DNA from: Propionibacterium australiense
GTDB lineage: Bacteria > Actinomycetota > Actinomycetes > Propionibacteriales > Propionibacteriaceae
Direction of reading: 5' to 3'
DNA: 64,000 nt
Assembly (NCBI RefSeq): GCF_003666605.1
Contig: NZ_RCIV01000005.1
Coordinates: 91,360-155,359 of the forward strand
Made by a program: the position numbers and the translations under genes. Each line of letters opens with the position of its first letter. The stretch's first letter is position 1. The notes beneath the pieces were generated by a model. That model was given only the letters and a program-made list of their open reading frames with translations, had not been told where the DNA came from and searched no databases. Below, in pieces: positions 1-7,304 of the stretch.

Positions 1-1
1 G

Positions 2-154
2 GAGACGGTCACCGCCGCCGACCAGGTGGTCGTCCTCGGCGTCGACGGGCGCGTCGCCCAGCGGGGTCGGCACGACGAACTCGTCGACGTGCCGGGCCCC
101 TACCAGGCGTTCTGGCGTCAGCGCACCCAAGCCGCAGGCTGGACGCTCGTCTGA
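2..154 (+). CDS. ABC transporter ATP-binding protein, C-terminal end (partial)
   Basis: The reading frame enters from the left edge and stops with TGA at 152-154, giving the last 50 residues of a protein. The stretch ETVTAADQVVVLGVDGRVAQ followed by RGRHDEL is typical of the end of an ABC ATPase domain: the segment after the H-loop, where the strand VVVLxxGRVAQxGxHDEL is conserved. It is most like fused permease-ATPase exporters of the multidrug/lipid type, which end shortly after a phrase like GPYQAFWRQ. The Walker and signature motifs lie outside the window, so substrate and direction cannot be judged. The next gene is about 290 bp away and looks unrelated. Confidence 0.75.
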   Translation, partial: ETVTAADQVVVLGVDGRVAQRGRHDELVDVPGPYQAFWRQRTQAAGWTLV

Positions 155-161
155 GACGCTC

Positions 162-345
162 ATCCTGCGGTTCTCGTGAGATGACACACATAAACCGCAG
201 GATGGCGTCCAAGAGATGGTTGGAGACCTCCTCCTGCGTTGCGCGGAGGGTTGATCCTATGGTGAGTTGGTCCTGCGGTTGAGACTGATCCTGCGTTGGT
301 TGTGCACTGACGCACGAGAACCGCAGGGTGTGTGCGGAACGCAGG
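162..345. repeat. Cluster of seven CCTGCG(G)TT repeats in both orientations
   Basis: The gap between the ABC transporter tail and the UvrA-like gene holds seven copies of TCCTGCGGTT or TCCTGCGTT. Plus-orientation copies are near 163, 232, 271 and 289; minus-orientation copies near 193, 319 and 338. Two pairs form perfect inverted repeats: ATCCTGCGGTT (162-172) with AACCGCAGGAT (193-203), and the 15-mer CCTGCGGTTCTCGTG (164-178) with its complement at 313-327. A related inverted pair occurs at 17131-17164. The function is unknown; a REP-like dispersed palindrome or an array of protein-binding sites are both possible. Confidence 0.7.
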
Positions 346-433
346 GTGACGACCCACGGGACGCGTCACGCCACTCAACTCACGAGACACGGCTCGCCAG
401 GACGCGTCCTGTCATGGGTGTCGGTGGGCTGGC

Positions 434-439
434 TAGCCT
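434..439 (+). promoter_or_regulatory. Putative -10 box (TAGCCT) of a leaderless transcript
   Basis: TAGCCT fits the actinobacterial TANNNT -10 consensus and ends 6 nt before the ATG of the UvrA-like gene, with no Shine-Dalgarno sequence in between. The same arrangement precedes rarA, gpmA and a TetR gene here, which supports leaderless transcription. Confidence 0.5.
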
Positions 440-445
440 GATTCC

Positions 446-2965
446 ATGCCCCTTCCCGAGGTCCCCACTGCCATCAGCGTGCGCGGCGCCCGCGTGCACA
501 ACCTCAAGAACGTCGACGTCGAGGTGCCGCTCGGGAAACTCGTGACGGTGGCCGGCGTGTCCGGTTCGGGCAAGTCGTCCCTGGCCCTCGGGGTGCTCTA
601 CGCCGAGGGCGCTCGCCGCTACCTGGAGTCGCTGTCCACCTACACGCGCCGCCGCCTCACCCAGGCGGCCCGGCCCACCGTCGACGAGGTGCTCCACGTG
701 CCGGCCGCACTGGCCCTGCACCAGCGCCCGCCGATGCCCGGGGTGCGCTCCACCTTCGGCACCTCCACAGAGGTGCTCAACTCGCTGCGCCTGGCCTACT
801 CCCGCCTCGGCTCGCACTGCTGCCCGAACGGTCATGCCAATGAGCCCAGTACGGACGTCGCCCTCGAGATCCCCACCTCCTGCGCCACCTGCGGCATCGA
901 GTTCTACGGTCCGGGCGCAGAGATGATGGCCTTCAACTCCGAGGGCGCCTGCCCCCGCTGCGAGGGCACCGGCGTGGTGCGCACGGTGGACGAGTCGACC
1001 CTGGTGCCCGACGAGTCGCTGTCCATCGAGGAGGGCGCGGTCGCGCCCTGGCAGAACCTGATGTGGTCGCTCATGAAGGACATCGCCCGCGAGATGGGCG
1101 TTCGCACGGACGTGCCGTTCCGTGAGCTGACGGACCGGGAGCGGGACATCGTCTTCCACGGCCCCGCCGAGAAGAGGCACATCCTCTACGTCAACGAGAA
1201 GACCGATGTGGCCGCCGAGATGGACTTCACCTACTACAGCGCGGTGCACACCGTGGAGAATGCGCTGTCCAAGGTGAAGGACGAGCGGGGCATGAAGCGG
1301 GTGGAGAAGTTCCTCCACGAGGAGAGCTGTCCCGACTGCGGCGGCTCCCGCCTGTCGGAGCCGGCCCGCTCCACGACGGTGCGTGGCATCGGCCTGGACG
1401 AGGCATGCCGGCTCCCGCTCGGCGAGCTGGTGGAGTGGGCGGCCGGCATCCCCGGCGCCATGCCCGAGGAACTGGTGGCCATGGCCCGCCAGATCGTCGA
1501 CGAGTTGACCGTCACCGCCCGTCGCCTGCTCGACCTCGGCCTGGGTTACCTGAGCCTGGACCGTGCCTCGTCCACCCTGTCCACGGGGGAGCGGCAGCGC
1601 GTCCAGCTCGCCCGGGCCGTGCGCAACCGCACCACCGGGGTGCTCTACGTGCTCGACGAGCCCAGCATCGGCCTGCACCCGGCCAACCTCACCGGCCTCA
1701 CCGGTGTCGTGCGGGACCTGCTCGCAGATGGCAACTCGGTGCTCGTCGTCGACCACGACGTGGCGCTGCTGCGCGAGGCCGACTGGCTGCTCGAGATCGG
1801 ACCGGGCTCGGGCCGCGAGGGCGGCGAGATCGTCGTGAACGCCCCGCTGCAGGACGCGGTGACCTCACCGTCCAGCCGCATCGCCCCCTTCATCACGGGG
1901 ACCCAGGAGTCCGTCGTTCGCGAGACGGCCCCGGCCGCCGAGACCTTCGAGCACGGCACCATCCGGCTCGGGACGGCCCCGATCCACACGGTGCACGCCC
2001 TCGACGTCGCCATCCCCGAGCAGCGGCTCACCGCCGTCACCGGCGTGTCAGGCTCCGGCAAGACCACCCTGGTGCTGGAGTCCCTCGTCCCGGCGCTGCG
2101 CTCGCTCGCCGACGACACGCCCCTGCCCGCCCCGGCCACCTCGATCGAGACCGGCCGGGCGCGCCGGGTGGTCGTCGTCGACGCATCCCCGATCGGCGCC
2201 AACGTCCGTTCGACCGTCGCCACCTACTCCGGGGTCATGGACGAGCTGCGGCGCGTCTACGCCCGCATCCCGGCGGCCCACCGGATGGGCCTGAAGGCCG
2301 GGGACTTCTCGTACAACACCGGCTCGCTGCGCTGCGCCCACTGCGACGGCACCGGCCAGATCGTCCTCGACGTGCAGTTCCTGCCCGACGTCGACATCGT
2401 CTGCACCGCGTGCGGCGGCTCCCGCTACGGCGAGGCGGCCCGCACGATCCGCCGCACGCCCCGCGGCGGGACCGATGCCGACGCCCTCGCCCTGCCCGAG
2501 CTGCTCGCCCTCACGGTGGACCAGGCGGAGCAGGCCTGCGCCGACCTGCCCGCCGTCCGCAGGCGTCTGCGGCTGCTCACCGACCTGGGCCTGGGCTATC
2601 TCACCCTCGGCGAGGCCACGACGGCCCTGTCCGGCGGCGAGGCGCAACGGCTGAAGCTGTCCGCCGACCTGGGCCGCGACCAGCACGGGACGGTGTTCGT
2701 GCTCGACGAGCCGAGCATCGGCCTGCACCCGCTCGACGTGCGGGTGCTCCTCGGCGTGCTCGACCGGCTCGTCGACCAGGGGGCGAGCGTCATCGTCATC
2801 GAGCACGACCTCGACATGATCGCCAACGCCGACTGGGTCATCGACATGGGCCCGGGCGGTGGCGCCGACGGCGGCCGTGTCGTGGCGGCGGGTACGCCCG
2901 CCCAGCTCACCACCTGCTCCGAGTCCGTCACGGGCCGCTACCTGGCCGCCCACCTGGAACGCTGA
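446..2965 (+). CDS. UvrA-like ABC-type excinuclease ATPase
   Basis: A tandem ABC ATPase of the UvrA family, 839 aa, shorter than canonical UvrA (about 950 aa). Both nucleotide-binding halves are intact: Walker A GVSGSGKSS with Lys43, signature LSTGERQR and Walker B LYVLDEPSIGL in the first half; Walker A GVSGSGKTT with Lys539, signature LSGGEAQR and Walker B VFVLDEPSIGL in the second. Cysteine pairs (CPRCEGTG; CAHCDGTG with CTACGGSRYG) match UvrA zinc modules. Short UvrA paralogues (UvrA2/DrrC-like) are linked to drug or DNA-damage tolerance rather than core nucleotide excision repair, so I read this as an accessory paralogue. No other repair gene is adjacent. The ATG at 446 has no Shine-Dalgarno but a well-placed -10 box, suggesting a leaderless message. 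Confidence 0.9.
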   Translation: MPLPEVPTAISVRGARVHNLKNVDVEVPLGKLVTVAGVSGSGKSSLALGVLYAEGARRYLESLSTYTRRRLTQAARPTVDEVLHVPAALALHQRPPMPGVRSTFGTSTEVLNSLRLAYSRLGSHCCPNGHANEPSTDVALEIPTSCATCGIEFYGPGAEMMAFNSEGACPRCEGTGVVRTVDESTLVPDESLSIEEGAVAPWQNLMWSLMKDIAREMGVRTDVPFRELTDRERDIVFHGPAEKRHILYVNEKTDVAAEMDFTYYSAVHTVENALSKVKDERGMKRVEKFLHEESCPDCGGSRLSEPARSTTVRGIGLDEACRLPLGELVEWAAGIPGAMPEELVAMARQIVDELTVTARRLLDLGLGYLSLDRASSTLSTGERQRVQLARAVRNRTTGVLYVLDEPSIGLHPANLTGLTGVVRDLLADGNSVLVVDHDVALLREADWLLEIGPGSGREGGEIVVNAPLQDAVTSPSSRIAPFITGTQESVVRETAPAAETFEHGTIRLGTAPIHTVHALDVAIPEQRLTAVTGVSGSGKTTLVLESLVPALRSLADDTPLPAPATSIETGRARRVVVVDASPIGANVRSTVATYSGVMDELRRVYARIPAAHRMGLKAGDFSYNTGSLRCAHCDGTGQIVLDVQFLPDVDIVCTACGGSRYGEAARTIRRTPRGGTDADALALPELLALTVDQAEQACADLPAVRRRLRLLTDLGLGYLTLGEATTALSGGEAQRLKLSADLGRDQHGTVFVLDEPSIGLHPLDVRVLLGVLDRLVDQGASVIVIEHDLDMIANADWVIDMGPGGGADGGRVVAAGTPAQLTTCSESVTGRYLAAHLER

Positions 2966-2999
2966 GCCGGGCCGGGGACGCTCGGCCGGCTCGCGCGAG

Positions 3000-3038
3000 G
3001 CAGCCGGTTCCGGGCACCCCCGGCGCCCGTCCGGCTGC
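3000..3038 (+). terminator. Inverted repeat downstream of the UvrA-like gene
   Basis: GCAGCCGG (3000-3007) pairs perfectly with CCGGCTGC (3031-3038), about 35 bp after the stop codon. The loop is GC-rich and there is no T-tract, so it is only a candidate terminator. The remaining bases up to 3361 contain nothing I can identify. Confidence 0.35.
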
Positions 3039-3361
3039 AGGGACGGGGCGGTGGGGCGTTGGTGTCTCGAGCCCTGGCCAAGGTGAACGTCCAACCATGG
3101 GCGCGGGGCGGCGCGTTCCGCTGTTTGCGCTCGCGTAATCCTCGGGCGTCCTGCCACAGGTGCGGGCGCGGTGGCCCCCGTCGGCCTGGGCGTCCAGTCC
3201 ATGTGCCGCCGCGGTCGAGAGCGAGGGGCGGGCGCGAAGGGCGCCCATGGTGCTCAGGGCCATCGCATCGCTCCTGCCGAGGCGCCGGAGCCGACGCGAG
3301 GAGCCGTCCGGGCCACTCAGGACGAGGCATCGTCCGCGACGATTGCTCCCCACTACGAAAT

Positions 3362-3374
3362 GTAGTATAACTAC
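3362..3374. promoter_or_regulatory. Palindromic operator GTAGT-ATA-ACTAC before the ABC exporter
   Basis: A perfect 5-bp inverted repeat with a 3-nt centre lies 37 bp upstream of the ABC ATPase start, in an AT-rich patch (ATGTAGTATAACTACTACC) that contrasts with the GC-rich surroundings. It resembles the operator/promoter core of small drug-exporter operons controlled by GntR or XRE repressors. The XRE gene ending this operon is the obvious candidate ligand, by inference. Confidence 0.5.
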
Positions 3375-3411
3375 TACCAATCGAATCAGTTCCAGGACGC
3401 AAGGAGGTCTG

Positions 3412-4287
3412 ATGGCTGCGGAACCGCCCCCCATGGCCGAGTCGCCGGTCATCCGAGCCGACGAGCTGCACCTCTCCTACGGGCAGACGCCGGTCCTGCG
3501 CGGCGTCGACATGGGCGTGCGCCGCGGTGAGATCGTCTGCCTGCTCGGACCCAACGGGGTGGGCAAGACCACCTTCGTCGAGACGCTCATCGGCTCACTG
3601 GCCCCGGGCAGCGGGCAGGTCCGCGTGTTCGGCCAGGATCCTCGCCGGGCCGACCCCAGGTTCTGGGCGCGCATCGGGCTCGTCCAGCAGAACTGGACCG
3701 ACCACCCCAAGTGGCGGGTCAAGGACCAGCTGGAATGGATCCGGGCCATTCAGATGTCTGCGACGCCGGCCACCACGGTCGCCCAGGTGCTCGACGCCGT
3801 CGGTCTCGCGGGCAAGGCCGACAGCCGGCTCTCGCGGCTGTCCGGGGGGCAGCGCCGCATGGTCGACTTCGCGGCGGCCCTGCTCGGGCGCCCCGAACTG
3901 CTCATCCTCGACGAGCCGACGACCGGACTCGACCCGGTCTCCAAGGCCCGCCTGCACGACCTCATCATGGGCCGCGTCGACGAGAACGCCACCGTCCTCA
4001 TGACCACCCACGACCTCGCCGAGGCCGAACGCCTCGCCTCCCGGGTGCTCATCATGAGTGGCGGCCGGATCATCGCCGACGACACGGTCACCGGGCTGCG
4101 CGAGAGGCTGAGCGTTGACGCCGAGGTCACCTGGGTCCAGGACGGTGAACGCCATGTCCACGCCACCGCCGAACCAGAACGCTTCCTCCAGCGGCTCGAC
4201 CTGACGGCGATCAGCGGCCTCACCGTGACCCGCCCCACCCTGGAGGACGCCTACCTCGCCCTGGTCGAGAAGGAGCAGCAGTCATGA
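3412..4287 (+). CDS. ABC transporter ATP-binding protein
   Basis: A 291-aa cytoplasmic ATPase subunit of an ABC-2 type exporter. Visible motifs: Walker A GPNGVGKTT, signature LSGGQRRMVDFA, Walker B LLILDEPTTGLDP, and H-loop MTTHDLAEAE. The C-terminal 70 residues after the ATPase core are typical of the drug/antibiotic exporter (DrrA/CcmA-like) group. The start is the ATG at 3412, preceded 5 nt away by a strong AAGGAGG; an open frame continues upstream to 3160 but has no such site. The stop overlaps the start of the permease gene (ATGA), so the two are translationally coupled. The palindrome at 3362 and the XRE gene downstream suggest regulated expression. The substrate is unknown. Confidence 0.92.
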   Translation: MAAEPPPMAESPVIRADELHLSYGQTPVLRGVDMGVRRGEIVCLLGPNGVGKTTFVETLIGSLAPGSGQVRVFGQDPRRADPRFWARIGLVQQNWTDHPKWRVKDQLEWIRAIQMSATPATTVAQVLDAVGLAGKADSRLSRLSGGQRRMVDFAAALLGRPELLILDEPTTGLDPVSKARLHDLIMGRVDENATVLMTTHDLAEAERLASRVLIMSGGRIIADDTVTGLRERLSVDAEVTWVQDGERHVHATAEPERFLQRLDLTAISGLTVTRPTLEDAYLALVEKEQQS

Positions 4288-5123
4288 ACCCTCGTGCCAT
4301 TCCCGCCGTCCTGCGTGCCGGAGCCCGGCAGGCGGCAGGTGATCTTCGCCCCGTGCTCTTGGGAGCGGGCCTGGCCTCCCTGTTCGTCTGGGCCGTCGTC
4401 GTCATCGTCGTGGCAAGAGTCTTCGACGGGCCCGACGGTGCCGCGACGATGTTCGGCCCGATGTTCCTCGCCAGCGCTGTCGGTGCCTACGGCACCTACA
4501 TCGCCATAACGATCGTCGGTGAGACGTACAATGATCGCGTCGGCGGGGCCCTGCTGCGCGTGCGGATCCTGCCGCACGGGCCCATGGTGTGGGCGATCGG
4601 CAAGACCTTCTCGGCCATCGCCCAGACGATCCTCATGCAGCTGGCCGTGCTCGCCGGGGGAACACTGTTCCTCGGCTCCTTGTCCTGGAGCGCGCCGCAG
4701 ATCCTGCTGTGCCTGCCCGTCGTCCTGCTGACCGCCGTCGCCGGCGCGCCGCTGGGCTTCCTCGTCGGCAGCCTCGTCCGCGGTGTCTACAGCACCTTCC
4801 TGAGCTTTCCGCTCATGCTCGCTGTCATGGCCACAAGTGGCGTCTTCTGCCCGCTCGACGCGTTCCCCCGCTGGCTCCAGGCGATCCAACTCGTCCTGCC
4901 CACCTACTGGTCCGGCCACCTCACCCGCTGGGCGCTGGTCGGTGACCCGTCGTGGGAGTTCGGCGGTGCCTTCACCCCGGCGCTGGCGGCAGTGATCCTG
5001 GTGGCCTGGATCGTCGTCGGTTTCGCGGCCGTGCCCGCCGTGGTCCGCCGTTCCTTCCGCAAGGAGAGCATCGGTAGCCTGGCTCGCATGCAGTCCACCA
5101 TCCGTTCCCAGACCGGTCTGTGA
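4284..5123 (+). CDS. ABC-2 type transporter permease
   Basis: A 279-aa integral membrane protein with about six hydrophobic segments: residues near 25-50, 60-80, 105-140, 145-170, 180-200 and 235-255. The overall pattern is that of ABC-2 permeases, including a conserved stretch before the last segments (FPRWLQAIQLVLPTYW) that resembles the P-x-W-L-x-x-I/L-x-x-x-x-P-x-Y motif of this family. It should form the membrane channel for the ATPase encoded immediately upstream, whose stop codon it overlaps by four bases. It is followed after one base by the XRE regulator, forming a three-gene unit. Export of a toxic or signalling compound is likely but unproven. Confidence 0.85.
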   Translation: MNPRAIPAVLRAGARQAAGDLRPVLLGAGLASLFVWAVVVIVVARVFDGPDGAATMFGPMFLASAVGAYGTYIAITIVGETYNDRVGGALLRVRILPHGPMVWAIGKTFSAIAQTILMQLAVLAGGTLFLGSLSWSAPQILLCLPVVLLTAVAGAPLGFLVGSLVRGVYSTFLSFPLMLAVMATSGVFCPLDAFPRWLQAIQLVLPTYWSGHLTRWALVGDPSWEFGGAFTPALAAVILVAWIVVGFAAVPAVVRRSFRKESIGSLARMQSTIRSQTGL

Positions 5124-5124
5124 G

Positions 5125-5349
5125 ATGGCCGAGGACGTCGTCCACAACCGGATCGCGGTGCTGCGCGCCGATCGCCGGGTGAGTCGCCGTGAGCTCGCCG
5201 AGGCGCTCGGCGTGCATTACCAGACGATCGGTTACCTGGAACGTGGCGAGTACGCGCCCTCGCTGCACCTGGCGCTGCGCATCGCCTGCTACTTCAACGT
5301 GCCCGTCGAGTCGGTGTTCTCGCTCGACGAGTTCCCGCCCCTGGGGTGA
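5125..5349 (+). CDS. XRE-family helix-turn-helix regulator (small)
   Basis: A 74-aa protein that is almost entirely one Cro/CI-type helix-turn-helix domain: RIAVLRADRRVSRRELAEAL, then GVHYQTIGYLERGEYAPSL, ending with VFSLDEF. This compact type is commonly encoded next to ABC exporter or membrane protein genes and acts as a stand-alone DNA-binding repressor or activator. It starts one base after the permease stop, so it is the last cistron of the exporter operon. The palindrome at 3362-3374 is a reasonable binding site for autoregulation; that link is inference from position. Confidence 0.88.
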   Translation: MAEDVVHNRIAVLRADRRVSRRELAEALGVHYQTIGYLERGEYAPSLHLALRIACYFNVPVESVFSLDEFPPLG

Positions 5350-5370
5350 GCGGCCGGCCCGTTCCTCCCG

Positions 5371-6018
5371 TCAGCTCCGATCTCTCGTGGCCGCCAGGAG
5401 CCGGCGCACTTCGTGCAGATCCCGGCAGGCGATGTCGCCGTGCGGGGTCCCGCCCACCGCGACGACGACCATTCCAGCGGCCCTCGCCGCAGTCAGGCCC
5501 GGGGCGGAGTCCTCCACCGCGGCCGCCTGATGAGGCTCGGCCCCAAGGCGCCGTGCCCCCAGCAGATAGCCCTCGGGGTGAGGCTTCCCCTGCTCGACGT
5601 CATCGAAGGCGACGATGACCGGCGGTTCGATCCCGGCGGCGCCCAGCCGGGCGCGCGCGAGACGGCGGTGGGCGTTGGTGACGACCGCCCAGGGGAGGCC
5701 CTGCGCATCCATCCAGCCGACCAGGTCCAGGGCGCCGGGGGAGGGGCGCACGCCGCCGGTGTCCGCGCACTCGCGCTCCAGGTGGGCCATGACGTGCCCG
5801 GCCACCTCGGCCTCGCCGATGCCCGGCAGGAAGCGCCGCACGGTGGTGGCCGCGTCCGGGCCATGGCAGACCGCGAGAACGGCCGCTGGGTCGAGGTCGT
5901 TGTCACGTGCCCAGGCGGTCCATGCCGCCTCGACGGCGTCATGGGAGTTCACCAGGGTGCCGTCCATGTCGAGAAGGACGGCGCGGCAGTCGGCGAGGCG
6001 GTGTGGAGGGGAACCCAT
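5371..6018 (-). CDS. HAD-family hydrolase (phosphatase/beta-phosphoglucomutase-like)
   Basis: A 215-aa haloacid dehalogenase-superfamily enzyme. Motif I is VLLDMDGTLVNS (nucleophile and acid/base Asp), motif II is VVTNA, and motif III/IV is the GKPHPEGYLLGARRLG stretch followed by AAAVEDSAPGLTAARAAGM. The alpha-helical cap after motif I places it with phosphoglycolate phosphatase, sugar phosphatases and beta-phosphoglucomutases. It is divergently transcribed from a ROK-family regulator whose start is only 45 bp away; a palindrome lies between them. This suggests control by, and a sugar-phosphate substrate related to, that regulator. The exact substrate cannot be read from sequence. Confidence 0.85.
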   Translation of the reverse strand: MGSPPHRLADCRAVLLDMDGTLVNSHDAVEAAWTAWARDNDLDPAAVLAVCHGPDAATTVRRFLPGIGEAEVAGHVMAHLERECADTGGVRPSPGALDLVGWMDAQGLPWAVVTNAHRRLARARLGAAGIEPPVIVAFDDVEQGKPHPEGYLLGARRLGAEPHQAAAVEDSAPGLTAARAAGMVVVAVGGTPHGDIACRDLHEVRRLLAATRDRS

Positions 6019-6031
6019 GCCCTTATTAAAC

Positions 6032-6042
6032 TCGTTATACGA
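6032..6042. promoter_or_regulatory. Palindrome TCGT-TAT-ACGA between HAD and ROK genes
   Basis: An inverted repeat of 4-bp arms around TAT in the 45-bp AT-rich divergent promoter region. It is a candidate operator for the ROK-family protein acting on both genes. Confidence 0.4.
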
Positions 6043-6063
6043 CTAAAAAACGAGAGGGGATTC

Positions 6064-7251
6064 GTGGTGCAACGACACGGCGCCGCCGATCGGCTCCGCT
6101 GGGCTCTGGCGGCCGATGCCTGCGCCCTGGTGCGTTCGATGCCGGGCATCACCCGGGCGGGGCTCGCCCACGAACTGGGGATCTCCAGCGGCACGGCCGC
6201 CGATCTCGTGACGAGGATGCGTCGGGCCGCTCTCCTCGACGAGGGGGAATCGGTCGTCCACGGCCGGGGGCGCCCCACGTCGGTGCTCACCGCGCACCCC
6301 AGGGGGCCGCTCGTCGTCGCGGTCGAGATCACCACCACCGGATGGCGAGTGGCCGCCGCCGGCCTCGACGGCCGGCTGACGGTCCTCGCCGAGGCCCCGC
6401 ACCGCGACCGGCGCCCCGCCGGCATGCTCGCGCCGATCCGCCGGGCCGTGGCCGCGGCGACGAGGGAGCACGCGGGAAGGGTACGGGCCGTGTCCGTCGC
6501 AGCGGCCGCCACCATCCGCGACGGGGCCATCGTCCAGTCCTCCGTCCTCGGCTGGGAACAGGTGCGTCTCACGTCCCTGGCCATGCCGGGGGCCGCGATG
6601 CTCATCACCAACGACGCCACGAGCGAGGCCCTGGCCGAGTCCCGCCGCGGCGCCTCGCGCGGGGCGCGCCATGCCCTGCACCTCACCGTGCTCACCGGAG
6701 TCGGCGGCGGCCTCGTCCTCGACGGCTCGCCCATGCTCGGGGCGACCGGCCTGGCCATGGAGATCGGGCATCTTCCCTTCGGCGACCCGGAGGCGATCTG
6801 CGACTGCGGGGCGCGTGGTTGCTGGGACACCGCCCTGGGCGCCGGGCCGCTGTCCAGGCGGCTGGGAACGGCCCCCGATTCGGTGCCGGCCATCGAGGCG
6901 GTCATCGCCCGGGGCGATCCCGCTCACGACGGCGTTCTCGAGGCGGCCGCCACGAGCCTGGGGCGGGGCCTGGCAGGGCTGGTCAACACAATGGACCCCG
7001 ATGTCGTCACCCTCGGGGGCATCGGGCCGCTCCTGCGCACCAGGTCGCCCCTGGCCTTCGAGCAGGCGCTGGCAGGCGGTCTCATGCGGTGTCTGCGCGA
7101 GGCCCCGCCACGGATCCTCGCCGGGGAGCTCGGCGCCGACGCCGCGTTGATCGGTGCCGCCGAGAGCGCTCTCGACGAGGTGGCGAGTCCTGCCGGCCTC
7201 GCGGCCTGGTCCGCCCCGGACGGGGCGAACCACCGAAGAGACCCGTCCTGA
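6064..7251 (+). CDS. ROK-family transcriptional regulator
   Basis: A 395-aa protein with an N-terminal winged-helix domain (residues about 10-75; ITRAGLAHELGISSGTAADL) followed by a sugar-kinase-like ROK domain. The ROK signature is clear: GVGGGLVLDG, the EIGHLPFGD stretch with the metal-binding His, and the zinc-binding CDCGARGCWDT. NagC/XylR-type members are sugar-responsive repressors, usually without kinase activity. The start is taken as GTG 6064, after GAGAGGGGA; GTG 6067 is an equally possible neighbour. It is divergent from the HAD phosphatase and probably regulates it through the palindrome at 6032. The inducer is unknown. Confidence 0.85.
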   Translation: MVQRHGAADRLRWALAADACALVRSMPGITRAGLAHELGISSGTAADLVTRMRRAALLDEGESVVHGRGRPTSVLTAHPRGPLVVAVEITTTGWRVAAAGLDGRLTVLAEAPHRDRRPAGMLAPIRRAVAAATREHAGRVRAVSVAAAATIRDGAIVQSSVLGWEQVRLTSLAMPGAAMLITNDATSEALAESRRGASRGARHALHLTVLTGVGGGLVLDGSPMLGATGLAMEIGHLPFGDPEAICDCGARGCWDTALGAGPLSRRLGTAPDSVPAIEAVIARGDPAHDGVLEAAATSLGRGLAGLVNTMDPDVVTLGGIGPLLRTRSPLAFEQALAGGLMRCLREAPPRILAGELGADAALIGAAESALDEVASPAGLAAWSAPDGANHRRDPS

Positions 7252-7292
7252 CCGGCGCCGTGCGCCCGGTCCATCGTGTCGGAGTCCGACCG

Positions 7293-7298
7293 TAGCCT
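7293..7298 (+). promoter_or_regulatory. Putative -10 box (TAGCCT) of leaderless rarA mRNA
   Basis: TAGCCT followed by six bases and then the rarA ATG, with no Shine-Dalgarno sequence. It is identical in box and spacing to the one before the UvrA-like gene. Confidence 0.5.
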
Positions 7299-7304
7299 GG
7301 GGTC

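Noticed and set aside
2928..3471. Two minus-strand open frames in the gap before the ABC exporter
   Set aside because: Arg/Pro-rich composition, no ribosome site and no homology; they overlap the ends of real genes.
5413..6063. N-terminal extension of the ROK regulator to 5413
   Set aside because: That segment is antisense to the HAD phosphatase; the winged-helix domain begins right after GTG 6064, which has a ribosome site.
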